Part shown: positions 55,701 through 61,095 of the stretch, piece by piece
How positions within the stretch are numbered: position 1 is the stretch's first letter
How the letters are laid out: each line of letters begins with the position of its first letter
DNA from: Nocardiopsis sp. N85
GTDB taxonomy: Bacteria > Actinomycetota > Actinomycetes > Streptosporangiales > Streptosporangiaceae
Assembly (NCBI RefSeq): GCF_028882275.1
Contig: NZ_JARBUT010000006.1
Location: 186,001 to 250,000, forward strand
Direction of reading: 5' to 3'
Length of the DNA: 64,000 nt
Position numbers and translations under genes: made by a program
The notes under the pieces: model-generated
Seen by the model: the letters and a program-made list of their open reading frames with translations, nothing else
Databases searched by the model: none
What the model was told of the DNA's origin: nothing

Positions 55701-55724
55701 CTGAGTCCTTCCCAGGGCGCCTGA
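43788..55724 (+). CDS. Giant polymorphic toxin: WXG100-like N-terminus, ADP-ribosyltransferase C-terminus
   Basis: 3,978 residues. Residues 1-235 form a helical WXG100/CpnT-like export domain (TGTRWPKVDEDRL, then hydrophobic helices), followed by a Pro-rich linker (235-328), a second helical block (328-520), an ~830-residue disordered Pro/Glu/Ser-rich region and a beta-rich body (about 1350-3300) broken by Thr/Pro/Gly-rich strings. A coiled-coil stretch (3307-3385) and another disordered linker lead to the C-terminal domain (about 3645-3925). This domain has the R-S-E class set of ADP-ribosyltransferases: Arg3825 (AVRGVFG), Ser3856-Val-Ser3858 (GYMSVSL) and Glu3896-Arg-Glu3898 (PGEREII). ExE members usually modify arginine with NAD. 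It should leave by type VII secretion and act on a competitor or host. GAGGG precedes the ATG; a second ATG lies two codons later. No immunity gene follows. Confidence 0.82.
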   Translation: MGMEIPDELANLFYGLTGTRWPKVDEDRLRDLSDAYATVEYILATELPDLVLVLRRKVRSTFDSRTTEYFENSLAQFTAGERDYIGEAAELAGEIRQYAKDAANQVEYAKWMIIGQLIQLVLEIAWAIATAKFTFGASLKLIPLFKFIKSQIIRRILNWLVWNLLSHLFIAQMFGVTMDLLIQRIQMDQGNREGWDKELTRMAAAGAFVEGLLGAGLSFGADLFLSGQLAKLFGKNLPDPPAPPPPPTRDILPDPPTGPPGREAGPDSTTPPPRDISDTFTTPPPRDTPDPTPPPRDPTGDGPTPPPRDPPGDGPDVPPVRVPTPPGSITPEFNRDLVNLFARNSNEFLGAAQRPNTASVGLDHARRFVDGSGDMFARHFGDTIGDAAARNLGRDYAKTLLRTWNTPRMTSSLDDVLASAPLPQSTRDHLARDVPEAFGRTVADFGARWRDRATSLGIGAASGAFEGYVGEGLTNLWFSPEQEWSASGMSAVAGASTSVVHDLAVAGGLKGLDSLSHLRDLNDRPALDLDGPGPGRPDPGSRGTVSDDDASSVSSGWETPPPRGGNRGFESDDGPILRLRGGGGDDMSSFESYDGDGDDVSTIAPSDLSDRSDDGDGGDGGETSRGGEDSAARPRGDEDPGRRAPGAPHAESGTGGRGGERSAPQSDGTAASGEGDRDRPGRPPAPAPEREGADDTTGGDRTGGTGRTPPATLVEPPPTVRDTGGDRSAQAPPDRERSEEETAPPTSGAPTAQGHGGSHGNGSETPISPSSEDGSFHGEGRGTGGDADAEGGLPRLSPDDGSGRFDPRSSEGPAEGIDIGEFFRSLNGDVGGTGSEGAPVPPPVVAAPAPPSGSPASPSPSSGAPGASASGRPEGAGSGPSRDGVHDTAETGGSEDTAHEDVLASSDPPVVTGGPPVTEADGTPWDAERTSDEVRASRTESTPAPPEAVPAAPSAEPPFSDGRGPEATGSDSAAPPTGEEHGPVPPVREEGGEEDAGSPLPDPENDLTGHEETPAAQGESTRGEGHGETPVTDPTEDTGVEKGGEKGFSVADREGEASARQDDPVSLHREEPAAEGEETPDTGGAPPSSGESAETTVSDTSVVGAPPPVESADRRSGSEAETSRAPKTGGGRDPLQGPPRREREPGLLPESGPEETPGTSGLTEEPGPPTPPATESEVAAEDVSVGSEGGSVDPRGERDGLPDPFTEVKDPEAEESGAGGSEEKTPETREPKGKEVETEESGVKAPETEKPPAEGPEAEESEAEGSEEKTPETREPKGKEVERPPTKRPEPTAERTGTEATGGETGGDPESGTSRAPKETEAPEPAPKAPALPEGPPGRVPPPPVGTSRTEGDPDALRLNYLIESRWIESYGVRVDPDAVLDTFPGLPDDVRALLGNGLTTDARDFFSPDGVSRTSSDGRTYTLRLSSENAWRSGGRDRPGAATAKYKGLHDEQTQTSRGESGLSGKARRPVVGVQANLFGVDAIPAPAVGGRVSAFGGSAVQQQSGDTNHTQLLTTEMAGAGETYNSDLTATWQVEGGPRPARATPEATGGTGRNDSGDPPPTTTEGTGGTRRDASGDPPTATTATEGVDGIELLTRRNPPPTTTTADGTPPDTSGNPPPTTTTTDGGGGTRRNAPRTPPPARIPQGVELVLMGGVQHRDDLPARITFTDLWAPPVTPPSNGTGTGGAGTNTTGTDGTGTGNGTGTGTSGNNGTGSTTHGTGADTATATGTNTTETNTTGGNGTDNTRDTRTNSDDRRYGGYLANSHPIAIDSITRRATGESDGSGSEGSGTSRSEDDAPPTTLNSWIAERLGFEPPGTGAGTRRVLHRTRGDADAPAVVSQPKTGSRALHRELDRRGVMEVFSDDIVMTQLPTMTSEPRTVSVPDAEGGSRLITLWSHPISMELVPDIPKNFNIKMTDRLTRGSGQLSNRLKGFFVGVSAGIVSRLPGDMFRVEAPSFETRFQKVWTRGRGRSDNTWDSHLFHSTDTAVYRTRRTIAVWLDGDTAPTLFDVSATEALTADDVRRLAEGRPETKPVTRTGDPFLDREGGPTHLGDALVRDVTHPDGTEIRTPDEEPARPFFRDYAHRLLTEIDRQYPGLVLPHLALPGTPEPRRSHAGWNHRRNKAQARKNTEALLAKVNATSFRSDPDAWLSGQLEIKLVETKVLPWLNEFRERRVTVHDHISVWPRARITGYSEADPLEKSHTGTTTGSSSGLNRQAGKITSVTAEGRFGFTARSVGTGLDSFGNPSEAGGVYVRASNEFRARQRSEHGVSSTGETNVKDKSGSRRLFANAEFSAWFGPKDGLVPRSSRSEAVSSTGMGREIFGNGDGDVPSPRARVELHTPRVGRRVPLDVPPAENPAPPRRLPAPTASRLFREGPDGFVTTGPRIVRIHGSAPHALETVTEVPEPRESAPRTDGGNPPRTTGGDPPGTTTVTTPRATTGNPPRTTTPGDVTATTTGRQEGTDRRTTGNDTTGRTPRGRDATPPPLAIRRTPRAELLSDTFGTVQAFNPAVFRRGEHVITVGSLTYAALDRDHWSFSRSVASRDGSAAIIAAHTSSQTLAASPGLTRSTGDRFRLQLDDGIAPQRTRPTTVTWYVPTHVVSAVLREFAVMEPNRVREISFGFGRSHETTFTISVAARGAFNPQPTAETPGQAPRGTSGPIVQPGLEARYTPYGHGQGQSSSVSYRTRHEVKFTGATFEFVTDGVIIQATEHKKDFDLLFSVPRSTKESDHSAWFAPVKDAQKMMVPALWVFSQGLVHDRLTWLPDGTVVPGTQRPPQAPPGGLGVKPDLAGKGFDSRPVRVPALVDDLVRQLERDGWELTVHSREDLIKEVGEHIEGNRSSMDVLVKPTGTRLDPLEPDLRIKNRSRVAKLTLDIERGPARVDQLGGQMEYVDRNIKITADSETNTRIRGRGFGGAVDLLAPIGNREDPATGRQTGAVNAGGTPAFRRQSFTEDSSSGGTAREETQERVLFSPYAKVTTSIRVNAHLSIGDRVYTATADDTGQESVHPLPYLETTEPTGDAPRPGPHYEPAVIDLDGSAYVDTWVAGRKGPQGTGFQDGEGGLAAIPVAIEGEAKVLLDAAVVNTALINGWTSPNGRLDLNAAEVASATRYLDDRISNIDRAEGITARKDEMLLLSLTPDATREPTVLAEFGKSVVKARALLDTGSATIEGVSTDSRARDSDQEGGRQSHTTAEQKVGNLGVGGQATETGRPQDRVREAGEAESAALSGARGGNSAAQRHGAVASGPGTKRMFLVRVPARWLIWAESTNGTALPRGGQANSSVLRWVDADQARSWGLDTDSPAIERYAKAESAFTKADAAYFKTRGELFSFVGQVDDPGAGGLSLQQRYRELEDAYHAAERVRNSTMRDLVDALRDLRGARTPAVPQTESEGGPPRGGESDAKAPEPTLHDDFFVSDGVGGSERPAWSIGLPPFMTSPMGLAEEGHGSEGPTGSVLPPPAPTAETTLDDTDIYDATPPGSPRPRPAHTPPTPLPPDPGHAETDPTDTAPTGETTGTEGTTGGETPTPPAPKPASTVSEETTSHEDPPAPRTDPRTTTEEGSPPPSPEPHATETAEESSGTEERGTLGSLPPAPRETEVPGTEDTTALTGPAPDAFSRDTGPTDEAASSEIPDHGLGRRDSTGILRFPSEADVLPYGRLLHDPGFNANTYDALPPRTRRFVDAYTAEGWVAEFSRLRPLDEATVQAELDRRREESRAHPGWTLYEINGGRWPALEILPRLLDGGTLTPEQEAVVRSVVDAPHPDVALENLRSRAGGAGLIADTLPDKRGRGSYPDARDVLNIIEHLDRATGQSLPEGVEAVRGVFGFEHLAPGGTTDPASLIGRTFTDPGYMSVSLGTRPGAAGGSPTDLIRFSLPPGTRGLWVGDRSLYPGEREIILARGASYRILSVEPWGRGYVLHAEILPAGHASEAVGGPPGPTASTAAPSAETGGEAGRSRQEKLNAAFSDVLSPSQGA
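45350..47835 (+). repeat. Disordered low-complexity region of the giant toxin
   Basis: About 830 codons of Pro, Glu, Ser, Gly, Thr and Asp with almost no hydrophobic residues. It includes an exact 54-bp direct repeat (47444-47497 and 47579-47632, offset 135 bases) encoding the block GSEEKTPETREPKGKEVE twice, evidence of recent in-frame duplication. Confidence 0.8.
48400..49045 (+). repeat. Thr/Pro/Gly/Asn-rich coding repeats in the giant toxin
   Basis: Two repeat strings flank a short folded stretch: Pro-Thr units of the type GDPPPTTTEGTGGT (about 48400-48715) and Thr-Gly-Asn units of the type GTGTGNGTGTGT (about 48830-49045). They resemble mucin-like spacers. A third Pro/Thr string lies at 51005-51240. 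Confidence 0.75.
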
Positions 55725-55847
55725 CGCGCGTCCCCCCGTGTACACCCGAGCGTCGACGGCCCCACGCGTTCCCTTCACCCTCCGCCGCTAGAACGTGGAG
55801 GGAGCACGGACGCGCCGGGGCGGCGCCGCGCACGGCAGGGGAGGACG

Positions 55848-56198
55848 ATGACGTACAACAAGCTGACGGTGAACCCCGAGGAGATGGCCCGCGCCGGGGA
55901 GGCCCTGCGCGAACCCGGGCAGATGATCCGGAAGGCGTTCACGCGCCTGGTCTCGGAACGTGGCGAGTTGAGGAGGATCTGGGGGTCCGGCGACGAGATC
56001 TCGGACTCGCTCAACAAGAACCTCACGCCCCGGGTGGACATGCTGGACCAGTTCGGCGAGGCGCTGGTCGTCGCCTTCGACCGCACCGCGGACGAGGTGA
56101 TGCGGTCGGCCCGCAACTACCAGGTCTCCGACGAGGAGGCCTTCGACATCAGCAACACCCTCGACCTCCCGACGGGGCCCGGCGGCGGACGACGCTGA
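55848..56198 (+). CDS. Small WXG100-like type VII secretion partner
   Basis: 116 residues, predicted as a helical hairpin. Trp45 in RIWGSGDEI marks the turn between the two helices (a WGSG variant of WXG), and Tyr91-to-Asp95 in NYQVSDE gives the YxxxD export signal expected after the second helix. Proteins of this type dimerise with a partner and are exported by type VII systems. GGGGAGG precedes the ATG. It lies 123 bases after the giant toxin on the same strand, so it is probably its export partner. It does not look like an immunity protein. No EccC, EccD or other machinery gene is in the window. Confidence 0.8.
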   Translation: MTYNKLTVNPEEMARAGEALREPGQMIRKAFTRLVSERGELRRIWGSGDEISDSLNKNLTPRVDMLDQFGEALVVAFDRTADEVMRSARNYQVSDEEAFDISNTLDLPTGPGGGRR

Positions 56199-56218
56199 CC
56201 CGGCCGTACGGAAGGCTC

Positions 56219-56258
56219 ACGCGGGCGACCCACGCGCATGCGCGTGGGTCGCCCGCGT
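56219..56258. terminator. Perfect 40-bp palindrome, bidirectional terminator
   Basis: Two exact 20-base arms with no mismatch; a transcript from either strand could form a stem of about 18 pairs. It lies between the WXG100-like gene (+) and the OmpA-domain gene (-), 20 and 28 bases from their stop codons. Confidence 0.75.
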
Positions 56259-56286
56259 CATCGGGCGGGGACCCGACAGGCCGCGC

Positions 56287-59200
56287 TCAGTCCTCTTCCC
56301 TAGGCCTCCACGCCCGCCCCCGACCGGCCTTACGCGGCTTGGCGGGCTGTGGGCGCTCGGAGGGCGGGGCCTCCTCCTGGCCGACCAGGACCTGTGCGGC
56401 GACGGCGGCTCGGGCCTGCTGCTGTGCCCGCCGGGTCGCGCCGGTGTCCTTGAGCGGCTGGGCCGCGCGTGGCCGCACGGGATCGCGGGTCGACCGTTCG
56501 CCCTGCTCCGGAACCGTCGGCCGGTCCACGCGGACCACGCGGACCCGGCCGGCCTTGCGGCCCGGCACGCGCTCGTGGCGGACCTTCGTCTCCCCGCCGT
56601 GGTCGTTCGTCTTCGGTGCCCGCCGGGCGCCGGCGGCGTTCCGCGGCGCGGCCGCCGGGGGCGCGGGGCGTGCGGCGCCCTTGCGCCGCGCTGTGGTCGC
56701 CGCCCGGTCCTCCTCGGTCAGGGCGGCCAGGAAGCCCTCCGAGGTCGGGTTCGCGACCGGCTCCGCCGAGCGCTCGGCACCCGGGCCGGTGACGGCGTCG
56801 CCGGAGCCCTCTGCGCGCGCGGTGGTGTCCGCACCGGCCGCCGTGTCTCCGGACGGGGCGGCGGTGTTCTCCGCACCGGCGGCGCCCTCGGGCTCCCGGG
56901 CGGGAGTGTCCCGGTCACCGTCGCGGTGGGCACCGGACCCACCCGACAGGTCGGCGAACGGTCCGGCGGCGTGCGCCGCGCCCGAGTCGGCCTCCGCCGG
57001 GGTGGCCTCCGCCGGGGCCGCGGCGCGGTCCTCGTCCCGGTCACCGGCGGCGTTCCCCACGGGCACGATCGGCGCGGCGGTCTCCCCACCGGAACCCGCC
57101 GGGGAGGGCGCGGCGGCGGTGGCCTCGACGGTCGGCTCCGCGACCGGGGCCGCGGCACGCTCTGCGTCGGCGTCCGTGAGGGCATCACCGGAACCCGCGC
57201 CGGGCGCGGCGGATCCCTGGACGGTCGAGTCCGCGACCGGGTCGGCCGCGACACCGGAACCCGCGAAGGCCTCGGCGGCCGTCTCCTCCTCCCCCGCCGA
57301 CGGGGCGGCGGTGTTCTCCGTGCCGGTGGCGTCACCGGTCGCACCGGACTCCCGAACGCGGGCGGTCCCCTCCTCGTCGCCGCGCGCGTCGGCCTCGGCG
57401 GTGGCGCCCCGCTCCTCCCCGGACAGGTCGGTGACCGGGGCCTCGGCACGCTCGGTGCCCGTGTCGGCCGCGACACCGCCAAGGGCCGTGGAGGACGCGT
57501 CGCCGTCCGCGGTCTCCTCCCGGTCCGTGACCGGCGCGACGCTCGGGGTCTCGTCCCACCAGGAGTCGTCGTGGTCGTCGACCACGGCCGCCTCCCGCGC
57601 GCCCGTTCCGGTGGCGGTGTCCGCGTCCTGCCCGTGAACCCCGCGGAAGACGGCGTCGACGGACACTCCGTCGTCCGGAGCCGTCCGGTGATCCCACTCG
57701 CGGTCACGGTCCGCGACGGCGTCGGTGTCCTCGTCCCACGTCGCCTCGCCCCCGCCCGACCACGCGTCGCCGAAGCCGTCGTCGGCGAAGGACTCGGACT
57801 CCTCGTCCCAGGCGCGGGTGAGCCGATCCCAGACGGCGTCGTCGCCGACAGGCGTGAAGGCGTCGTCATCGTCCCAGTCCTCGGCGACGAGCACGGGGCG
57901 CCCGCGCTCCGCTTCCCACGCCTCGGTGTCGCGACGAGAGGAAGGCCGCTCCGGCCGCTCCGACAGCGCGTGGTCCGCCTCGTGGTAGGCGAGGACGGCC
58001 TCGTGGACCTCCTCCGCGGTCGATCCCGCCCAGGAGCAGTGGAACAGGGTGGAGAGCGGCTGGCTGGTCTGCGAGATCAGCCCGTCGAGGTCGACCACGC
58101 AGTTGCCGCCCAGGGGCCAGCTGCCCAGGATGACGGCGGTGACGCCGCGGTGCTGGCCGTGCAGCAGCAGCCCGGACAGCGCGTGCTCGTGCTGGGGGTC
58201 GGGCGAGGTGATCAGGGCGAGCGGCGCCCGCTCCTCCTCGGCCATGGCGTGCAGCTCCGAGGCCAGGACCGACAGCGCGTCCTGCATCGTGGGCACCATG
58301 GTGACCGGCTCACACGGCCGATCGCGCAGCAGGTCGCGGCCGGTCTCGCCGAGCAGCCGAACGGCCTCGCGCTCGGTGATGAGGACGCGCACCGCGAGGG
58401 GCTCGAACGGGTCCAGGGCGTTGGCGATGAGACGGCGGGCCGCGGCGTCGGCGCCCTTGCCGCTGAGGCCCAGACCGGGGACGTGGTCGAGTTCGACGGT
58501 CACGCGCTCGTCGATCTCGTCGGTGGGCACGGGGCGCTCGGGCGGCGACGTGAGCTCCAGGCGGCGCGGACGGCCGGTGAGCAGGCGCGGCCGGGGCAGG
58601 CTGAGCGCCATCCTCGGGACGAAGGAGCCGCGCCTGCCCAGCAGGTAGCCCCCGGCGAGGCCGGCGAAGCCCACGGCCCCGGCGACGGCGCCGTCGGGGA
58701 TCTGTAGGACGACGACCCGGGGGCCGTCCTGGCCGTCCTCGGTGACGGCGGAGGCGTTCTCCACGGTGACGACGGGCGGTTCGGCCTCCTCCTCCAGGAC
58801 CTCCGCCGGGGCGGCGGCCTCCTCGGGGGCACCGTCATCCCCGCTCTCCTGCTGCGGCGCGGGCGCCGGGGCGGGGGCCAGGGTGTAGGCGATCTCGACG
58901 CGGCGCTGGCTCTCGGGCGGCCCCTCGACCGGCTGGTCGGAGCCCACGCCCCGCACGTCCGTGTCGGGGGCGTCCTCGCCCAGGGACTCCTCCAGGTAGT
59001 CGGCCACCGCCTGGGCCCGCTTCTCGGACAGCTCCTGGTTGCGGTCGGGATCGCCGCTGGGGTCGGTGTGGCCCGTGATCTCGACGGGGACGTCCTCGTC
59101 CCAGTGGTCCCCGAGCATCTCCACGGTGGGCGCGAGGTCGTCGCGCATCCGCTCGGTCAGCTCGGCGGACCCCAGCTCGAACCCGCTGACGGTGCGGGTC

Positions 59201-59652
59201 CGCTCGACGGCCCCCTCCCGCCGGTCTCCGGTCGGGGTGGGCGGGACGCCCTCCTCCCGTGCCGAGCCGCTCTCCTCCTCCCCCCGGTCCACCGCCTCCT
59301 CGACGGTGTCGGCGAAGGCGGCCGCGGGGGTGACCGCGGTGGCGGCCACCGCGGTCGCGGCCACCGCCTGGAGCGGGCCGAGGGGGCGCAGCCGCAGGGG
59401 CACGCCCCGGAGCCGGGCCGTGATCTCGGCCGCCATCGCCAGGGCGAACAAGCCCCACAGCACCCACAGGGCCGAGATCAGCGCGGCGGTCGGCACGCCC
59501 GGGGGCAGGCGCCGACCGCGCAGGTGCGCCATGGCGACGTCCCACGAGGGGGGAAGCTCCGGCCAGGGGACGTACCACAGGAGCACGTAGGGGATACCGA
59601 CCAGGAAGGCGAGCGCGAACACGGCCGCGCCCAGCCTGCTCAGAGGATGCAT
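56287..59652 (-). CDS. Large OmpA-domain membrane protein of the Tad locus
   Basis: 1,121 residues. Two or three N-terminal membrane helices (about 7-29, 53-76 and 93-110) precede an OmpA-like peptidoglycan-binding domain (about 150-270, with VEITGHTDPSGDPDRNQELSEKRA split by the usual NxxLSxxRA pattern). A Glu/Ala-rich linker, a further membrane segment near residue 330 and an alpha/beta domain (about 390-560) follow. The rest is acidic Ala/Glu/Asp-rich sequence ending in a strongly basic, Pro/Arg-rich tail. It is the last gene of the pilus operon, 19 bases after the third TadE/G-like gene. It probably ties the pilus machine to the cell wall. The function of the alpha/beta domain is unknown. 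Confidence 0.75.
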   Translation of the reverse strand: MHPLSRLGAAVFALAFLVGIPYVLLWYVPWPELPPSWDVAMAHLRGRRLPPGVPTAALISALWVLWGLFALAMAAEITARLRGVPLRLRPLGPLQAVAATAVAATAVTPAAAFADTVEEAVDRGEEESGSAREEGVPPTPTGDRREGAVERTRTVSGFELGSAELTERMRDDLAPTVEMLGDHWDEDVPVEITGHTDPSGDPDRNQELSEKRAQAVADYLEESLGEDAPDTDVRGVGSDQPVEGPPESQRRVEIAYTLAPAPAPAPQQESGDDGAPEEAAAPAEVLEEEAEPPVVTVENASAVTEDGQDGPRVVVLQIPDGAVAGAVGFAGLAGGYLLGRRGSFVPRMALSLPRPRLLTGRPRRLELTSPPERPVPTDEIDERVTVELDHVPGLGLSGKGADAAARRLIANALDPFEPLAVRVLITEREAVRLLGETGRDLLRDRPCEPVTMVPTMQDALSVLASELHAMAEEERAPLALITSPDPQHEHALSGLLLHGQHRGVTAVILGSWPLGGNCVVDLDGLISQTSQPLSTLFHCSWAGSTAEEVHEAVLAYHEADHALSERPERPSSRRDTEAWEAERGRPVLVAEDWDDDDAFTPVGDDAVWDRLTRAWDEESESFADDGFGDAWSGGGEATWDEDTDAVADRDREWDHRTAPDDGVSVDAVFRGVHGQDADTATGTGAREAAVVDDHDDSWWDETPSVAPVTDREETADGDASSTALGGVAADTGTERAEAPVTDLSGEERGATAEADARGDEEGTARVRESGATGDATGTENTAAPSAGEEETAAEAFAGSGVAADPVADSTVQGSAAPGAGSGDALTDADAERAAAPVAEPTVEATAAAPSPAGSGGETAAPIVPVGNAAGDRDEDRAAAPAEATPAEADSGAAHAAGPFADLSGGSGAHRDGDRDTPAREPEGAAGAENTAAPSGDTAAGADTTARAEGSGDAVTGPGAERSAEPVANPTSEGFLAALTEEDRAATTARRKGAARPAPPAAAPRNAAGARRAPKTNDHGGETKVRHERVPGRKAGRVRVVRVDRPTVPEQGERSTRDPVRPRAAQPLKDTGATRRAQQQARAAVAAQVLVGQEEAPPSERPQPAKPRKAGRGRAWRPREED

Positions 59653-59671
59653 CTCCGCCTCACAAAGGGTG

Positions 59672-60082
59672 TCAAGGGGTCGCCTGCGTGTAGGGGCGTG
59701 CGGTGGCCGTCGTCTCGACGGTCGTCGATCCCGCCGGGATCAGGGTGAACGAGTAGGGGAGCGTGCAGGTCACGGTCACGGAGTCCCCGCTCACGGTGAC
59801 GGTTCCGGTGGCCCCGGCCGCGGCGAGGAAGGCCTGGGCCGCGGCCACGGCCGCGGAGCCGTCCAAGGGCACCTCCTGGGCCCCTTCGCGGTAGGCGTCC
59901 CAGTCGATCTGCTGGACGCCCACGCGCGCGGCCTCCTGGGCGAGCGTCGCCGTCTGGCGGCGGGCCTGGAGCAGTTCCCCTCCCTCGTAGACGAGACCCA
60001 GGCACACGATGAAGCTCAGGGCCATGATGGCGACGAAGGCGGTGACCTGTCCGCGATCGTCGGTGGCGTCGGTGGTCTTCAC
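59672..60082 (-). CDS. TadE/TadG-like pilus assembly protein 3
   Basis: 136 residues with one N-terminal membrane helix in the pseudopilin position (DRGQVTAFVAIMALSFIVCLGLVYEGGELLQARRQ) and an extracytoplasmic beta-rich part. The segment after the basic residues is the TadG-like start. It begins with GTG that overlaps the stop of the preceding TadE gene (GTGA). Likely a minor pilin of the Tad pilus. Confidence 0.8.
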   Translation of the reverse strand: MKTTDATDDRGQVTAFVAIMALSFIVCLGLVYEGGELLQARRQTATLAQEAARVGVQQIDWDAYREGAQEVPLDGSAAVAAAQAFLAAAGATGTVTVSGDSVTVTCTLPYSFTLIPAGSTTVETTATARPYTQATP

Positions 60083-60489
60083 GGGGTCCCCCTGAAAGTG
60101 TCCACGGCGACCGTCGAGCCGCCTTCGACGTCGAGGCTGCCGGGGAAGGCCACACCGAGCAGGTCGGAGAAGGAGACCGTGCACCGCACGGACACGGTGA
60201 CCGCCCCGCCGGGCACGAGCCCACCGTGGTCGACGGTGGTGCCGTGGTCGACGCACGCCAGGCCCTGTTCCCGGAGGGTGGCGGCGGCGATCGCCGTACC
60301 CGTCGCGGAGGCCGCCGGGGCGGTGCGCTCCAGGGAGGCGGCGCGGGCGGCGGAGTGGGCGACCTCGTCCACGGTGGCCCGGGCGTCGACGACGCGTCCG
60401 GCGAACACCATGAGCATCGCGAAGAGCAACAGGCCCGGCGCGACGATGGCCAGTTCCACCGACGCCGAGCCGCGGTCGCGGGTCGTCAC
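60079..60489 (-). CDS. TadE-like minor pilin 2
   Basis: 136 residues. The TadE pattern DRGSASVELAIVAPGLLLFAML starts at residue 5, with the conserved Glu of the pseudopilin cleavage region, and one membrane helix. A pair of cysteines (LACVDH, VRCTV) may form a disulfide outside. It begins with GTG that overlaps the stop of the upstream TadE gene (GTGA). Confidence 0.83.
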   Translation of the reverse strand: MTTRDRGSASVELAIVAPGLLLFAMLMVFAGRVVDARATVDEVAHSAARAASLERTAPAASATGTAIAAATLREQGLACVDHGTTVDHGGLVPGGAVTVSVRCTVSFSDLLGVAFPGSLDVEGGSTVAVDTFRGTP

Positions 60490-60848
60490 GGGGCCTCACC
60501 TCCGGGGACGTAGCGTTCGACGGGGGCGACCGACACGTGCTCCACCGGCCAGGAGAGGCCGGGGATGACGCTGGGGACGTGGCCGGTCACGGTCACGCGG
60601 ACCTCCTCGGCGCCGCGGTCGACGGCGACGTTCACGTCGGTCAGGACGGAGCCGGCCGGCGGGCCCACCGAGGTGGACCCGCCGTCGACGGTGCGCGACT
60701 GCTCGGCCGTCCGGCGGGCGAGGTCGGCCGCGACGTGGTCGCCGTGCATCCACAGGGCGGCCTGGACGACCAGCATGACGAGGAGGAGCAGCGCGGGGGC
60801 GGCGATCGCCATCTCGGTGCTGCCCCTGTCGTCTCGAAGCTGTCGCAA
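60486..60848 (-). CDS. TadE-like minor pilin 1
   Basis: 120 residues with the TadE start DDRGSTEMAIAAPALLLLVML and a single helix. The start codon is TTG (60846-60848): the frame is closed by a stop four codons upstream and no ATG or GTG lies between, and AGGGA precedes the TTG. It follows the Flp pilin gene by 9 bases, so the two are co-translated or nearly so. Confidence 0.82.
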   Translation of the reverse strand: MRQLRDDRGSTEMAIAAPALLLLVMLVVQAALWMHGDHVAADLARRTAEQSRTVDGGSTSVGPPAGSVLTDVNVAVDRGAEEVRVTVTGHVPSVIPGLSWPVEHVSVAPVERYVPGGEAP

Positions 60849-60857
60849 CGGTGATCC

Positions 60858-61070
60858 CTACTCGACGCCGGTGCCGCCGGTGCCGCCGCCTGCGCCGGGG
60901 GTGCCGATCTGGCCGATGTACTCGGTGGCGACGCCTCTGATGGCGGCCACGGCGAGCAGGGCGATGCCGACCAGGACGGCGGTGATGATGACCGTCTCGG
61001 TGGAGTAGCCGTCGTCGTCGCGGGACGTCAGCGCGTGGTGGACGCGCAGGTACAGTTCGGTCAGTTTCAT
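60858..61070 (-). CDS. Flp-type pilin-like small membrane protein
   Basis: 70 residues: a charged N-terminus, the pseudopilin-like junction DDDGYSTETVII, one hydrophobic helix (about 27-45) and a Gly-rich tail. Size, position between TadC and TadE genes and the glutamate at +5 after Gly-Tyr match the major Flp pilin subunit of actinobacterial Tad loci. AGGAGAACGAC precedes the ATG. Confidence 0.75.
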   Translation of the reverse strand: MKLTELYLRVHHALTSRDDDGYSTETVIITAVLVGIALLAVAAIRGVATEYIGQIGTPGAGGGTGGTGVE

Positions 61071-61095
61071 GTCGTTCTCCTAGGAGGATGCGAGG

